Below are positions 1 through 23,400 of a DNA stretch of 64,000 nucleotides, piece by piece (the first letter of the stretch is position 1; every line of letters begins with the position of its first letter). The DNA comes from Lingula anatina (Eukaryota; Brachiopoda; Lingulata; Lingulida; Lingulidae): contig NW_019775536.1 of NCBI RefSeq assembly GCF_001039355.2, positions 509,543 through 573,542 on the forward strand. The letters run 5' to 3'. The position numbers and the translations under genes were made by a program. The notes below the pieces were generated by a model that saw only the letters and a list, made by a program, of their open reading frames with translations, searched no databases and was not told the origin of the DNA.

Positions 1-62
1 TGACAATGTGTTAGGTGTGACAGTGTGTTAGATATGGCGGTGTGTTAGGTGGTACAGAAGGA
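1..62. repeat. Degenerate short tandem repeat at window edge
   Basis: Three imperfect copies of a roughly 18-bp unit containing gtgttaggt lie in the upstream GSR intron. The array is probably longer beyond the window. Confidence 0.5.
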
Positions 63-222
63 CAAGATGTGGCATACAGATTTTTATTTATCACTGTATA
101 ATTTGAATTTATCTGTTTTTTTGGTATGTCTTAAAATGTGTAACGTGGTCATTTATCAGTTAGCTGAAATTTATTCATATATTTATAGCCATAATTGATC
201 AAATTCATTGAATACTTTTAAG

Positions 223-11041
<10,819 letters not shown>

Positions 11042-11053
11042 AATATATAGGGG

Positions 11054-11058
<5 letters not shown>

Positions 11059-11103
<45 letters not shown>
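11059..11103 (+). terminator. GSR 3' UTR start with A/TA run and AATAAA
   Basis: An A run and (TA)n follow the stop codon. An aataaa poly(A) signal is at 11098-11103, 57 bases after the stop. A second aataaa lies at 11574-11579, so a longer 3' UTR is possible. Confidence 0.55.
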
Positions 11104-12554
11104 ATTAATTACTTTTCAAAGGGCATCGGGAGCAACATGATATGTGAAACAGAAGTGAGTGAGATTAAGAAATTTCAAATTATTTCGTCTCTAAATCTAC
11201 TTCTGGACTCAATGAATTGTTACACATTATTGAAATATGTTTAAATAACTACTAATGATAACATGGCTTAGGCTGAAAATTGATTTGTAGACTTGTTATC
11301 AGTAAGTACTTCAAAAGTGTCTGCATCTCCTGCAATCTTTGCAAGGAAAATTTTCCCCCACTTGGTGTATGCAATTTGGGACAAGGACTGACGCACATTT
11401 GATCTTTCATTAAAATTATTTTTGGCACATGTTGATTTGAAATTTAATCTAAAGAATGTTACATAATTGTGAAAGTGATTTCTGCAGGTAAAATCTTGAT
11501 CTTTTTGATTGCATACCTTAATGTGCAATTGTATTTTATAATATGTTAGACTTCAACAACATCTAATTCCTAGAATAAAATTTATGTTAATGACACATTA
11601 TGAGGTACTTTGCCCTATACGTCATTACTCTAACATTAGAATATGATTTCATTAAACCAGATTGTGGTTAGCATTGCCTTGTTATTATAATTGCTCAGCA
11701 GGTCTCTCCAGGGTATGGTAACATCCAGGAAATTCATGAATTAAACTGATACAAGTCAGAATATTGAATATATTCTAAGAACATGAATGTATATAGTCTT
11801 GCTTCTTGTTGAACTTACCAGAGGACAGTAAAAACTTTTAAAGCATAACTTGACAGATAAATGGCCTTAGTCAATATCTAAAAAAAAAAAAAAAAAACTT
11901 GTTAAATATGAGTTTTCGGCAGGAAAATCCTGGCTTGGAAGGTTTTAATCTATTAAGACAAATTATTTCTCTGTTTAGACATAATATAAATTTTAATGTA
12001 TCAATTTTCACCACCAGTAGTGGTGATCAACATATTCCATGTTAAATCTCCATGATAAATGTGACTCAAAAGTAGGATATTACAATTTTTGGAGATGGGA
12101 AGGGAGGAGGACGCAACTGACCATTCCAGGGTATTTTTTTTCTATTACACAAAGATGAAATGAGCATTATTTGTTTGCCTATGCTCAATGTATTGGGATA
12201 ACTGGTACAATTCTCTCCAGGTTTCAGGCTTAGGGACCATTCCCATAACCCTATCATGGTAGTTAGATTGATGCAACTCAGGGATTCTCTCTTAATTGCA
12301 TACAGTTTAAAGTGGCTTAAATGTCTGGCACCCCCCTTTGTAACTGAAAGTACTTGGTTTAAGTCAGGAAAACTTTCTGGTTCATGATGTTTTGTTGCTT
12401 CGCGAGGGGGCGTGCCAGACAATGCAGCTGATTACATTGACTGTGCCTTAGCAAGAATCCCTGCTGAGATAGAATGATCTTGCTAGTGTGACAGGGTTAT
12501 TGGAACAGCTCCTTATCTAACTGGATGTGACACTGTATGATCTTCTGTTTTCAA

Positions 12555-12712
12555 ATCATGCAATCCACATGTATTTTGTGGTGTGCCACAAGGCTTTGCG
12601 CTTGGTCGAAGTCTCTTTACACTGTATACTTCACCCACTGAAGATACAGTCACTCAGTTTGGTTTCAATTTGATGTTATATGTAGATGATTCTCAGATAT
12701 ATATATGCTGTG
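12555..12712 (+). mobile_element. Non-LTR retrotransposon reverse transcriptase fragment
   Basis: The plus strand reads FCGVPQGFALGRSLFTLYT and, 17 codons later, LMLYVDDSQIY. These match the GVPQGSxLGPLLF and YADDTQLY catalytic motifs of LINE reverse transcriptases. Upstream and downstream sequence does not continue the frame, so this is a dead fragment. Confidence 0.8.
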
Positions 12713-12748
12713 TGTGAAAATACTTGTGATAAAAAGCAACCTTTAAGG

Positions 12749-12750
<2 letters not shown>

Positions 12751-12830
<80 letters not shown>
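12751..12830. repeat. (TA)n microsatellite
   Basis: About 40 TA units with one internal cg interruption, just downstream of the reverse transcriptase fragment. Confidence 0.95.
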
Positions 12831-12831
<1 letters not shown>

Positions 12832-13299
12832 TCGATGATAATAAAACTAAATTGGCCCATTTCAACTCTAGGTTTCCAAAGACACTAAATAGCATATGAG
12901 TCAGGCATTCTGTTATCAAAACAAGCACAGAAGTTAAATAACTACTTAAACAGTTGTAGCTGAGGCTGAAAAATTGATTTGTAGACTTGTTACATGTATC
13001 AGTACACTATTCTTTGACAGGATAGCAAGACTCTCTACGTGACTGCACTTTTTGTAAAGAAAATCTTTCGAAAGATGGCATTTCTCATTAGGGACACATT
13101 GCAATCATGGTTTTTCACTTCGCACTCTCTTCCATTTCAGGACTGAAGCAGATTTTTAAAAAATTCCAAGGTAGGAATAGGTGTGTGGGTATACAGTGGA
13201 GTCCATGTAATAAATAAGCAATTACTTCACATTCATTTCCATTTTCTGACAGAGATTTTATCTTCATATCATATTATTTTGAATTTGAATATAAAAATT

Positions 13300-13454
13300 C
13301 AGGGGCTGATGGTAGCTGTTTTAAAGGAGACAGAATTTTTCAGATTTACATTGACGGGTGTGTAATTTTCTGTTGATAAACGGTCTTAAATGGAGGTTGG
13401 ATCAACAAAGATAATTTGGAATACTGTCAGAAAATATCTCCGGATCTGCCCCTG
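13300..13454 (-). mobile_element. Short MITE-like element, CAGGGGC termini, copy B
   Basis: Inverted relative of 2535-2687. It begins caggggctgat and ends gatctgcccctg, and shares the block next to the second terminus with copy A. Two copies of similar length in opposite orientation support a mobile family. Confidence 0.7.
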
Positions 13455-16400
13455 AAAGTGTACCGTAAGAAAGATCATACATCTAGTCCACGTGTTGACA
13501 AGCCATGTGTTGGCTCTGGTAGACGACTGTTTCTTGCTTCAAGCCTCACTGGTATAACAGTGTGAAACATGAAATGGCGAGACTCTGACTATGCTTTCAG
13601 CAAGATGTGAACTGGTACAGAGGTGAAAACGAGAATGTCCCAGCTGAAAATGTTCCAAGCATATTAAATGGTAAATGGAAAAATAATTACATTACTGTAG
13701 TTGCCACATAACTAGAACTGAAGTGATATGGCAATTGCATGATTTATTTTATCATTATTTTTATGGAATCTGAATTTAAAGAATCCCACATGATTATGTA
13801 TTGTGAAAGTGATTCCAAAGGCAAAGTATTTGCCTGCCACACTTGTAATGTAAAGGTGCAAATCTTTTAAAGCCTTTAAGTCAATCATTATCACATTCCC
13901 TAATTTATTCTAAGCTTGTATTTGGACTGATATAATAAGACAGAACTATTGAACTGCTAACATAAAATTATTTTGGCATTTGCATTGATGGAACACTTCA
14001 ACAAAAATGAATAAATACTGAAAAATTATGCAGTGTGACAGTGATTTTTATTTATTTTATTTTATTATTATTTTTTTTTTGGGGGGGGAGGGTGGAATGG
14101 GGTCATTAAACAAGATTGAAATAATCAATGCTTGCATCAAATTGAATGTTCTCAGGTCATTTTTTAACCATGGACACAAAACATTGTATAATTGCTGTTT
14201 TTTTTTCAAAGTCCTACTTTTTGAAAACCATGTCAAACAAACAAAAAAAAAAGCACCTTAAGGAGGTTGATAACACCCAGAAACTTCAGGGGTAGACTTA
14301 CAGCATAAGTCCCAAAATTTCTTCTATTATGACTCTAGATTTAATTTAATTGTATTTAATTTAATTTGAAATCTCATTTTTACCATCAGTAGTGGCAATC
14401 ACCACCCTCTATCTCCAAGAAAAAAGTGACAGTCACTATAAAACTAGAATATTAGAACTTGGGGCAGGGGAACGTGTGTGTAATTTTCAGGATTTTTTTT
14501 CCTTTTACAAAGATATAACGAGCGCTGTATGCCTGTAAAATTATGTATCTTTTAGTATGTGCAACTGACCCCCAGATGACTTTCAGTGTAAGTATAAATA
14601 ATATCAGACTTTATGACTCAGAGTAAAATCAAATGCCTTTCAACAATACACTCTGTGAGATGAACAGTGAACAAGATATATTCAAAATGCACTTTGATAT
14701 GTGCTATTAATCACAAAGGCTGAATATGAATTTTTTGCGGGATAAATATACGAATTTTTTGCCATTAGTGTTTAATTTGTCTAAATCGGTACAGTTGTAG
14801 TAGTTAGGTGTTTCAAACACATTCATTTGAAGTCTGTGTTGAACTTCATACTTATATTTTATACCTAAAAGCACTAAAAACCTTCAAAAGAAACTGTTGT
14901 TGTCAAATTTATTTTCTGCAAAACTGACATAATAGTAAAATGATACTTTGTTTCACTTGATGATATGAACATCTTCTAAATGACCAACTCAATAGACATA
15001 TTATAAGTTAGAGGCATCAGACAAAACATAAAGCCATACCAGTACACAGTCAACATAAAACAATGTCTTCAGACTTAACATTCATAAATGAAAAATGTGG
15101 CACAATTTCAATGGTGAAAATCACCTTTCAAAAACTTGCCTCAAGCAAGATACATATTAAATTATTGTAAACTACTCTTTTATATTATGTTACTACACAT
15201 GTAGCACAGTTATGTAAATACACATGTAGCACGTTTCAAGCCGCTTACACAGATGAAAATAGAACAAGCCAATTCCTTGCAAATTTAAATCACTTCATTT
15301 GTGCCAAACTATATTTTAAGATTATAATTGGTTCCTGACAAATGCACCCCCTACTTGTCCCCCAACCAACCTCTCACATTCAGGCCCCTTACTAGCCCCA
15401 TTACTTCTGGCAAGCACTTGGAAAGAAAACTTTGAGGAATAGAATATATTTAGTTTTCTGTGATAGACTTTTGTTGAGAAACAAATGCGATGACAGTCAT
15501 GACTTAGCAATAAATAATAGTCAATGTCAAATTAAGCTGTCTGTCTGTGTACATATCAGAACTGATTATTGGTAGAAAGTCTTATTAATGTCACAAAGGA
15601 ATTGAACAGACACATTAGCTGACCTTCACTTTAAGACTAAAAATTAACCAAACTCTTTTTTTACCACATGCCAATAGATCACATTGCTATGGACAGCGAA
15701 CCATAATCAGAGGGCCATCTTTAACAAATGCCATTGCTGTTGCACAGTATATTTATGATTCTCTTTCCAACAGGCAAATATTATCAAATTTTCAGACATG
15801 TCATTTCATAAAATCACAAAAATTTAATCTTTCTCACAGAAATAGACTATATAGCATTTGTTGTGCTTAGATCACATAGAATAAAACTATAGAGTAGCCT
15901 GCTTTTTAGTTTTGTTGCTACCACTCAACAGAAATGTTCTAATTTTAAAAAATTGACTTATAAATTCAGTATCTGTCAAATTCACAATTTCCACAATTGA
16001 AAAGATCAAGCAATTACAGTACTATAACAGCTATTTAATCACCAATTCAACTATGAACAAAAGTAAAGTCCAAGTTGGGTCTGATTTGAACATGGCACTT
16101 CACGTTTCTGCATGTGCCACCAGTTGTAAATTAAAGCAACAGGTTTTGATGAGTATATTTAGGCATAAACAACCATGGTGCTTCATCTAATTGGCTGATA
16201 CTATGGTTTTATAATGCTTCCAAGACATGTATGATAATTATGATACATGACCACAGCAAGCTATAACATTTAACACAGAAATAATGACTGTCCACATAAC
16301 TCAGAAGTTCTGAGAACTGTTAATATTTGTGAAGGTGATAGACAACTGGTTTGTCAAAGAAAGCAAAGCAAAAAGAAAAAAAATCAATGCATTTTTTACT

Positions 16401-16679
16401 TAACAACTGCAATATCACATGGTTCAAAGGTGTAGTGTTCTTTATAGTTCTTGCTTGGAAATAAAAATACTTCAGGGTAAAAAAAAATTCAAGGCAGCAT
16501 GCAGTTTTAAAACAGAATTCTGTTCAACAAAACTACAATAACTTCTTATTAGCATGTGATTACTGTTGCCTTAAACTCTGGCCAATACCCAAACTAACAG
16601 AGAATTTTCTTAAGTTTGCAATATAAATTCCTATTATGTGATCATAAAAATGATCAGACTACATGAAAATGAATTCAAT

Positions 16680-16958
16680 ATACTCTCAGCACAAGGATGA
16701 ACTCACCATACTTTCATAGCATGAGGATGAACTCACTATACTCTCATAGCATGAGGATGAACTCACTATACTCTCACACCATAAGGATGAACTCGCTGTA
16801 CTCTCACAGCAAAAGGACGAACTCACTGTACTCTCACAGCATGAGAAGGAACTCACTACAGAGTATATACTCTAAAAGCATAAGGATAAACTTACTGCAC
16901 TCTTACAGAATGAGGATGAGCTTGTACTTACATACTCTCAAAGCACGAGGATAAGTAT
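16680..16958. repeat. 30-bp minisatellite, about 9 copies
   Basis: The unit is close to gcatgaggatgaactcacta followed by tactctcaca. Because 30 is a multiple of three, the plus strand stays open and would read RMNSLYSHS repeats. This is a by-product of the repeat and not evidence for a protein. Confidence 0.9.
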
Positions 16959-17203
16959 GTAGTGGAAAAGTTTGCACTGGAAAAGTAGGCACTGGCAATA
17001 ATGTCTACTTGATTGGTGCCAATCTTTACAGCCTGCATGTACATTGTTTTCACAAATGATTTAAAAATACTGGGATAAGTGTAGTAGCCATACAGGCAGG
17101 CATAGTTTCCCTTCGTTAATACTAAGAAGTGAACAAATTCAGTGCACTCAAAAAGCACTAATAAACTGGATAAACTGGTGTAACTATCAATGATAAACTT
17201 CCT

Positions 17204-17209
17204 TTTATT
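17204..17209 (-). terminator. Poly(A) signal of the PARG gene
   Basis: The plus strand reads tttatt, that is AATAAA on the gene strand, 60 bases after the PARG stop codon. Confidence 0.6.
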
Positions 17210-17268
17210 TCATTCACCGGTGGCAAGTTAAGTCTGTACAACGAAATGTGACTGAACTGGCTGGACTC

Positions 17269-17421
17269 TCACAACATGAATATGTACTGGAAAAACTGCG
17301 TCGTGACCATGTGACTTTCTTCATATTCACTGGTAGCAAGGTCACAGTAGTTCAGGACTGCCTGCATGAGATCTCCCACAGCCCAACCTTTACCTAAGAT
17401 GTACTTCACCACTGCTTCAAA
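17269..17421 (-). CDS. PARG: PARG terminal exon
   Basis: Starts after ctttcag in phase 0 and encodes 50 residues beginning FEAVVKYILGKGWAVGDLMQ, with QAVLNYC after it. The GWxVGDLMQAVLxY pattern matches the VGDVYKLLLRYY region at the end of PARG catalytic domains. The stop is tga. Confidence 0.95.
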   Translation of the reverse strand, partial: FEAVVKYILGKGWAVGDLMQAVLNYCDLATSEYEESHMVTTQFFQYIFML

Positions 17422-20400
17422 CTGAAAGTATGGGACACAAAATACCTTCATGATAAATTATGAATAGTGTTCAGAGAAAACTCACACACAACGCCAAATA
17501 TCAGAACATTTTTAAGTCATTGGTTTCATTTATTTCACTTATTAAATAACCACTCCTGTCAATATGACGAACCAGTTGTTTCTTACCTCTATCATTCTCT
17601 CATCCCCAAATGTGAAGTAGGCTAGGTACGGAGCATCCACAGAAGAAGCCGCCATCCACTGGATCATCGCCTTCAGCTGGGGGTCTCCTCCAAATGCACC
17701 ACACCCCCAGTTACCCGTGGCTATTGGAAGTTGAATGTCCTGAAAAACAAAGATTTTTAAAATGTATTCTATTGAGCTGCAGAATTTTGAGAGGGAGGAG
17801 ATCAGAAATCAGCATGGTCCAGTGATGGGATCCAACTTATTCCAGTTACTTTAATTGTGGACAGTTCACTTCAACAATAATTATCATGTCCATTCATGTC
17901 TTTTCCTGGTTAAACAAATAACCAGTCTGCAGAATTGACAAATTCCACACGTTTGACAATTTGTACACCATAATAATTTGAATGCTGTAAATAAAACAAT
18001 TAAAAATCAGCAATGAAACATAAAAAAAAATTTACCATTTCAGCAATATATCTCTCTACTCCTGTATTTATTGCTGCAGAAACGACTTCCTTGGCAACAG
18101 CCTCTATGTCTGGGCCAGAGGCTGCATCTGACCACTCATCTTCTGACTGGTCAGTTCCTTGGTCATGTGACACATCATGGGGAATACCATACGCCTGTTC
18201 AGGTGCAAGTGGCAAGAATTCATGAACCACTTCAGAAACTGCACTATGAATGATGTTACTTGATAAAGTTTGGGCAAAGTTATCGACAGTATCTGCTAAA
18301 ACTGAAACGCTTTGGTTATCATTCAGATTTACGGTTGCCGCCATATTGTTCAGTGCTGGTTCTTGGTTGTTGTCGACATCAGAGTCTCTGTCATGGGTAC
18401 AGGCACTACAGTCATGGTCCTCATATTCAGACTCACTTGTACATGTCTCACTACGACTTAACCTTACAAAGACATCGTGAATCACCTCGTTCACAATATC
18501 ATCTGCATAATCAGACAGGCGTTCTGTGAACGGCTTCAGGTTGAAAATATCCCTCATCTTAATACCACCTGTGCTACCTCTTCTTGACACCACAGAAGGT
18601 TGATCATAAAGACATGTCCCGTTGCTGCCGCCACCACCACCACGGCTTAAATTACCAAAATCAAAACTTTTCCTGTGGGAAGTTGAAACAGACCGGTTTT
18701 GAACTTTCTGGAACATCTCAAATGATGGGCTTCCCGAGCTACTGTGCATGAGCTGCTCGGCAAAGTCTGAGAGAGTGGCGTCTCGGAATCCACAACTTCC
18801 TCGCCGAGGGAGTTTATTTAGCTCTGTCATGGAACTTCTTTTGACCAAGTCCTCTGCAAATCTGAAGATATTCAGTACACATTAATTTCATCATACTTGA
18901 TTCATTTTATTGGAGGTGTTTTGCATAAAATTGTAGAATCTGGTTCTTCTTTAATTCTTTTACTTATGCATGAACCATGCAATTAAAGTATTCACTATTG
19001 AGATAAAGTAAGTTCCCTATGGATAATTTACAAAGAGAATGTAATAAGGTCATACATAAATAAATTTACTGCAACCTTCCTGGTAAGCGTTAATGCTCAG
19101 AGCCTAATTAAATACTGATATAATATGTAAACCATGCAAACCTTGTTAACTCATCTGACCGGAAACCTTTGGCAAACTCTCCAGCAAGAATTTCAGCTCC
19201 AATGTTTTTCGAGTCTTTGGTTAAAGGCACACTCCCTCGCCGTTTATCTTTCCAGTCTGAGTGCAACTTGTAAAACTTCCTTAGCACACTGAATGCATCC
19301 AAGAGAACTATTTTGGCACATGTACTAGAATACTGGTCCAAGTTCCTATACTGAGTTGTGAAGGCATGACTGCGGTGAGCCTGTGAGATCTCTGAACCAT
19401 CAACAACTTCTGTTCCAACTGAAAATGATTGATGACTTTCGCCTAAAGCTAGACAGTTGCTCATTTGACACTGGTCTACGTAGTTTGTGTTTGGCACATT
19501 GTCCTGCTGCATAGATGACTCTCCAACACAGGCTCTGGGTGGAGGAGGCCAAGACCTCTCTTCAGGGTTAAGGTCAACTGGGCATGTGCCCCTAAGGTCA
19601 AGGTCATTAAATTCATAAAGGTCATGCAGCTCATCCCCACTTGCAATTGGTCCTCGTAGAACTGCTGCAATGCCTTGTGTTGCCTCATTCAATGTTTTAG
19701 AAAAAATCTCTCCAACCATACCACCTGTACTGCTGTCAGTACATTGATTGACAGGAGAAGACTCCACCCCTTTGGCACTTAACTCCTCTTCTTTTTGACA
19801 GCCTGCTTCACTGCCAAGTACTTTTTGGAGAAGAACTTGAGCAAATGTGTCTTTGCCTCCAGGCTGAGCTGTTCTGCCTGTGGAAGTTGAACTATGCAAT
19901 CTCTTCTTGGTCGAACTGGCTTTCCCACAAAGGCCAAGGTCATCACAAATGTCAAGGTCACTGCTGAGGTCATTGCCAGTTGTACAATTTGTCCCGTGTT
20001 TCCCCTGTATGTGTGGTATTGAACTGTCCTGAGGATCAATATCAGTTCTACTCACAGCTGCAGAATTACCGTCAGGTACCTGTGGAAGCAGGTCTTTCGA
20101 TTGGTTAGCTCTGAGGATACTCACAGCCCCCTCTACAAGAGAGTTCACATACTCCCTGGTGGACTCTTCAATATGAGGTCCTTCAAGACGATCAAACTGT
20201 ACTTTTCTCTCCTGTTCAGTGCTCTCCTCCTCTGTGGTGGAGTCACCACTACTGTTACTGAGGTCTTGGGACGACTCTTGTGAAATGGCTGCCAGTTGGT
20301 GCCCTTTCATCCCGCGGGTTGGGAGAGGTCTGACCATTTTCACAGCAGGCTGGCAGCTGTCAAAGGCCTGTACCCCTGCCAAACTCTGCTGCACCACCTT

Positions 20401-23400
20401 CCAACTGTCCTCCATTAACTGCGAGATCAACGCTGTGGCAAAGTCTGAGAGTCTCGGCTGAGAGGTGCTCGATTCTTCTTTGATAGTACTGTGGCGTTTC
20501 TTCATCTCTTTCTGTTGAAATCCTTCATAATATTCCTCAAAATCTGTACTGAAGTCAGAGCTCTGGCGTGTGCTGTAGCTGCTACGCCGTGAGGAAATGT
20601 CACTTAAATTTGAGCTTCGTCTGCGAAACTGGTTCATCCAAAGGCTCTGAACATCCACTGGAACGTTTAAGTGGCTGTGATTGCAGATTCCTATTGGTTG
20701 AAGGTGGTCATGTGGTGCTTGGTTGGCAAGGTCATTCTCTGCTGCCATATTGTCATTCTCATTTTCCTCTATCTCTTCTTTAGTACCCTGAAAAGATTCA
20801 AATGTAGGTGAACATTCATTTTTTTCAACTTTTTTTATTAATTTCATTTATTTATTGATCCTCGTATCCATAAATCCACTTATCTATCTTTCGTTTATTT
20901 ATTTATTTACTATTTAATATGTATTAATCCATATTTTACCATTTTTTCTTTTGTTAAGAGAACAGAATCTGTAAAATTCTTAACAAAACAAGAAAAACAT
21001 TTAGAAACAAAGAAATAGATTTCAAAGTTGAACTGGGTAATCATGATGCTTCACTAAAGCAAATTCAAACAACAAATACAAAACTTATTTTAAATATAAT
21101 AAAATAGTAAAAATAATAAATAAAATCAATGATAAATAGCCTAAGGTTTAAAGATCAGTTAATTAAAATAAATAATTAAAGATGTTATAACTAGACTACA
21201 AAGTTTACAAGAAATATGCTGATTTTTTTAACACAAGTCAGCTGATCTTACACAGTGTTAATCAATGAGTAAGACTTTCATTGGACTGACTTCCAGTTAT
21301 TACGTTGTTTATGCAATTGTCTCCCTCTATAATTGCTTAGCCATTTAACTAGATGTCAGCCCAATAATGCTCTTACTTATTCAGGTTAAGATCATTTGGA
21401 TCTTAAAATGAGAGATAGTCCATGGAAAAATCATTTCTAAATTATTGGCCGCATTCAGATTAGTGGACTTACTAGTCCGAGGGTCAATTATGGCTGACCA
21501 CTTGAATATTTCCCCAAGGGAAATCTATTCAGTGCTTATTAGGGGATTAGATGGCAAGCTGTTTAGTAGGTAGCTATATCTGACCCACAGACTAGTATAT
21601 CTAGTGTTTTGAATGCAGTCATTAAGACCATATAAGATCACTTGTAATTCAAAAATGTAGATTAAGACCTTTTCAGGTGCACTGGGGAAAGGCACCTGTC
21701 TTTATACTGAACAGAGCAACTTAGCAAATTCAGAGTAATACAAAATGTGGTTTTGTAGTACAGGGCCAGTGTCACCAAAATGAATGCAATAATAATAAAT
21801 AAAATCAATTTTTCATTAAATAAATTTAAATTAATATTAATACCCATGTTAATTGCAAAGCTTTTGCTTTTGACAATGTATTGACAGTGGATATATAATT
21901 TACTTTAAAAAATTCATATACAGCAAATGATTCAGAAGAAAAAAAATAATAAGGGGAAAAAAACTTTCATTAAGTTTTGAGAACATAGTTGATCATTTGC
22001 ACTGAAGGAGGCGCTTTCTTGATAGAACCTTATGCAGAAGCCAAAAAGACAAAAATATATGTTGTTAACTGTAAACAGAGACAGTTGTACTGCTTTATTG
22101 TGTGTTAGAGGATGTAAAAATGGTTTGGTTTTGTCTAACTTGCTTTTCTTGTTGTACATCCGAGGGCTAAGAAGAGGGGGAGGGGGGCAGACTCACTGTT
22201 CTAATATCAAGATTCAACAGTATAAATAATAATGAGTAGGAACAGTAGGATGAAAGATCTACATGTATAAATTTTACAGGAACAACACAAGAGAAGTCCA
22301 ATGACTTTCAATGACCTTGAGATAAAAATACCCAAAAGATAATAACATGTCCACTGTGATGCATCCTCCTCACTCCATTGACATCAACCCGTTGGTGTGT
22401 TGGGGAGGTGAAATAATTCACTTCCTTTTTAATTGATAACAAAACTAACTTTATGATTTCCTGCACTGTCTGCGGATGCAACTCCAAGAGGTTTTAGAAT
22501 TTTGTCAAGGAAACCCCAAAATACAGGATAACTATAATGATATCCTCTTGTTTGCCTGTGATGAAGTCAATTATGAAATGATGAAACGACATGATACATC
22601 CTATCAAGGCCTTATCATAACGAGTGTAAATCTTACTTACTGATTTCTTCTGCCCACAATATGCCTCATTAACCAAACTGCTAATTGGGACTAGGAAATA
22701 AATGACTTACATTGTTGAATAACTGAGCTGAAATTATGAAATTCATGTCCACTTACACAAATACTGACAGCATGTTTACCACATTCTTAATTAAAAAATT
22801 TGGACTTCATATCCCTTCATTTGTCTGTCTGGTACTTTTCCTGTGTGTAAGAGAATATTGAGAGTGCAGAGATTGGACAGGCAACAAATAACATGTTCTC
22901 GTTCAAATTCTGTCAATAATCTCTGATAATGTCTGGGCAACTTTACTGCTTCTTGTTATTTAATTAATTAATATATTATTTAAAATGCATGAAACTGACC
23001 TGGCCATACTAAAAAATTTCCTTTGCAGAGAATCATCTTCCAGTTAATTTTTAAGACTGACTTAATTTTCAAGTTTATACCATAACATGGTCCTGATTCA
23101 GACTGAATGTAGAGAATATCTCACTTCCCTGGGGAGGATACAACTTAGTAGCTGTACAAGGCACTAAAAGCCAGCAAACAAACAATATCTTTCACTGCCA
23201 GACCAGGAACTTTACGCCTACTTCAACTATCATTACAGTGCACATTTCATGACTGATAAGTATGAGAACATATTTTACAAGGGCCCCAAAGATGTATCAT
23301 TGTGACCATTCTATGACCATGTAACGTTTTAGAGACTTATTTTAGTTGGAAAAAGTTCTGAGTTACTTCAACTATGGCTTCATCTCCTTGTTCAAGTCTC

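Larger units (their letters stand above)
11104..16679. other. Intergenic region between convergent GSR and PARG
   Basis: AT-rich sequence with no convincing gene. It holds a reverse transcriptase fragment (12555-12712), a long TA run, one CAGGGGC element (13300-13454), and a T/G run near 14060. The genes on both sides point into it, so it contains 3' UTRs and downstream DNA and not promoters. Confidence 0.7.

Noticed and set aside
16697-16954. 85-codon open frame with RMNSLYSHS repeats
   Set aside because: The frame is open only because the minisatellite period (30 bp) is a multiple of three; no start context, splice site or conserved flank.
18013-18529. Plus-strand open frames opposite PARG exons
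   Set aside because: Shadows of the minus-strand coding exons, which carry recognisable phase-matched protein.
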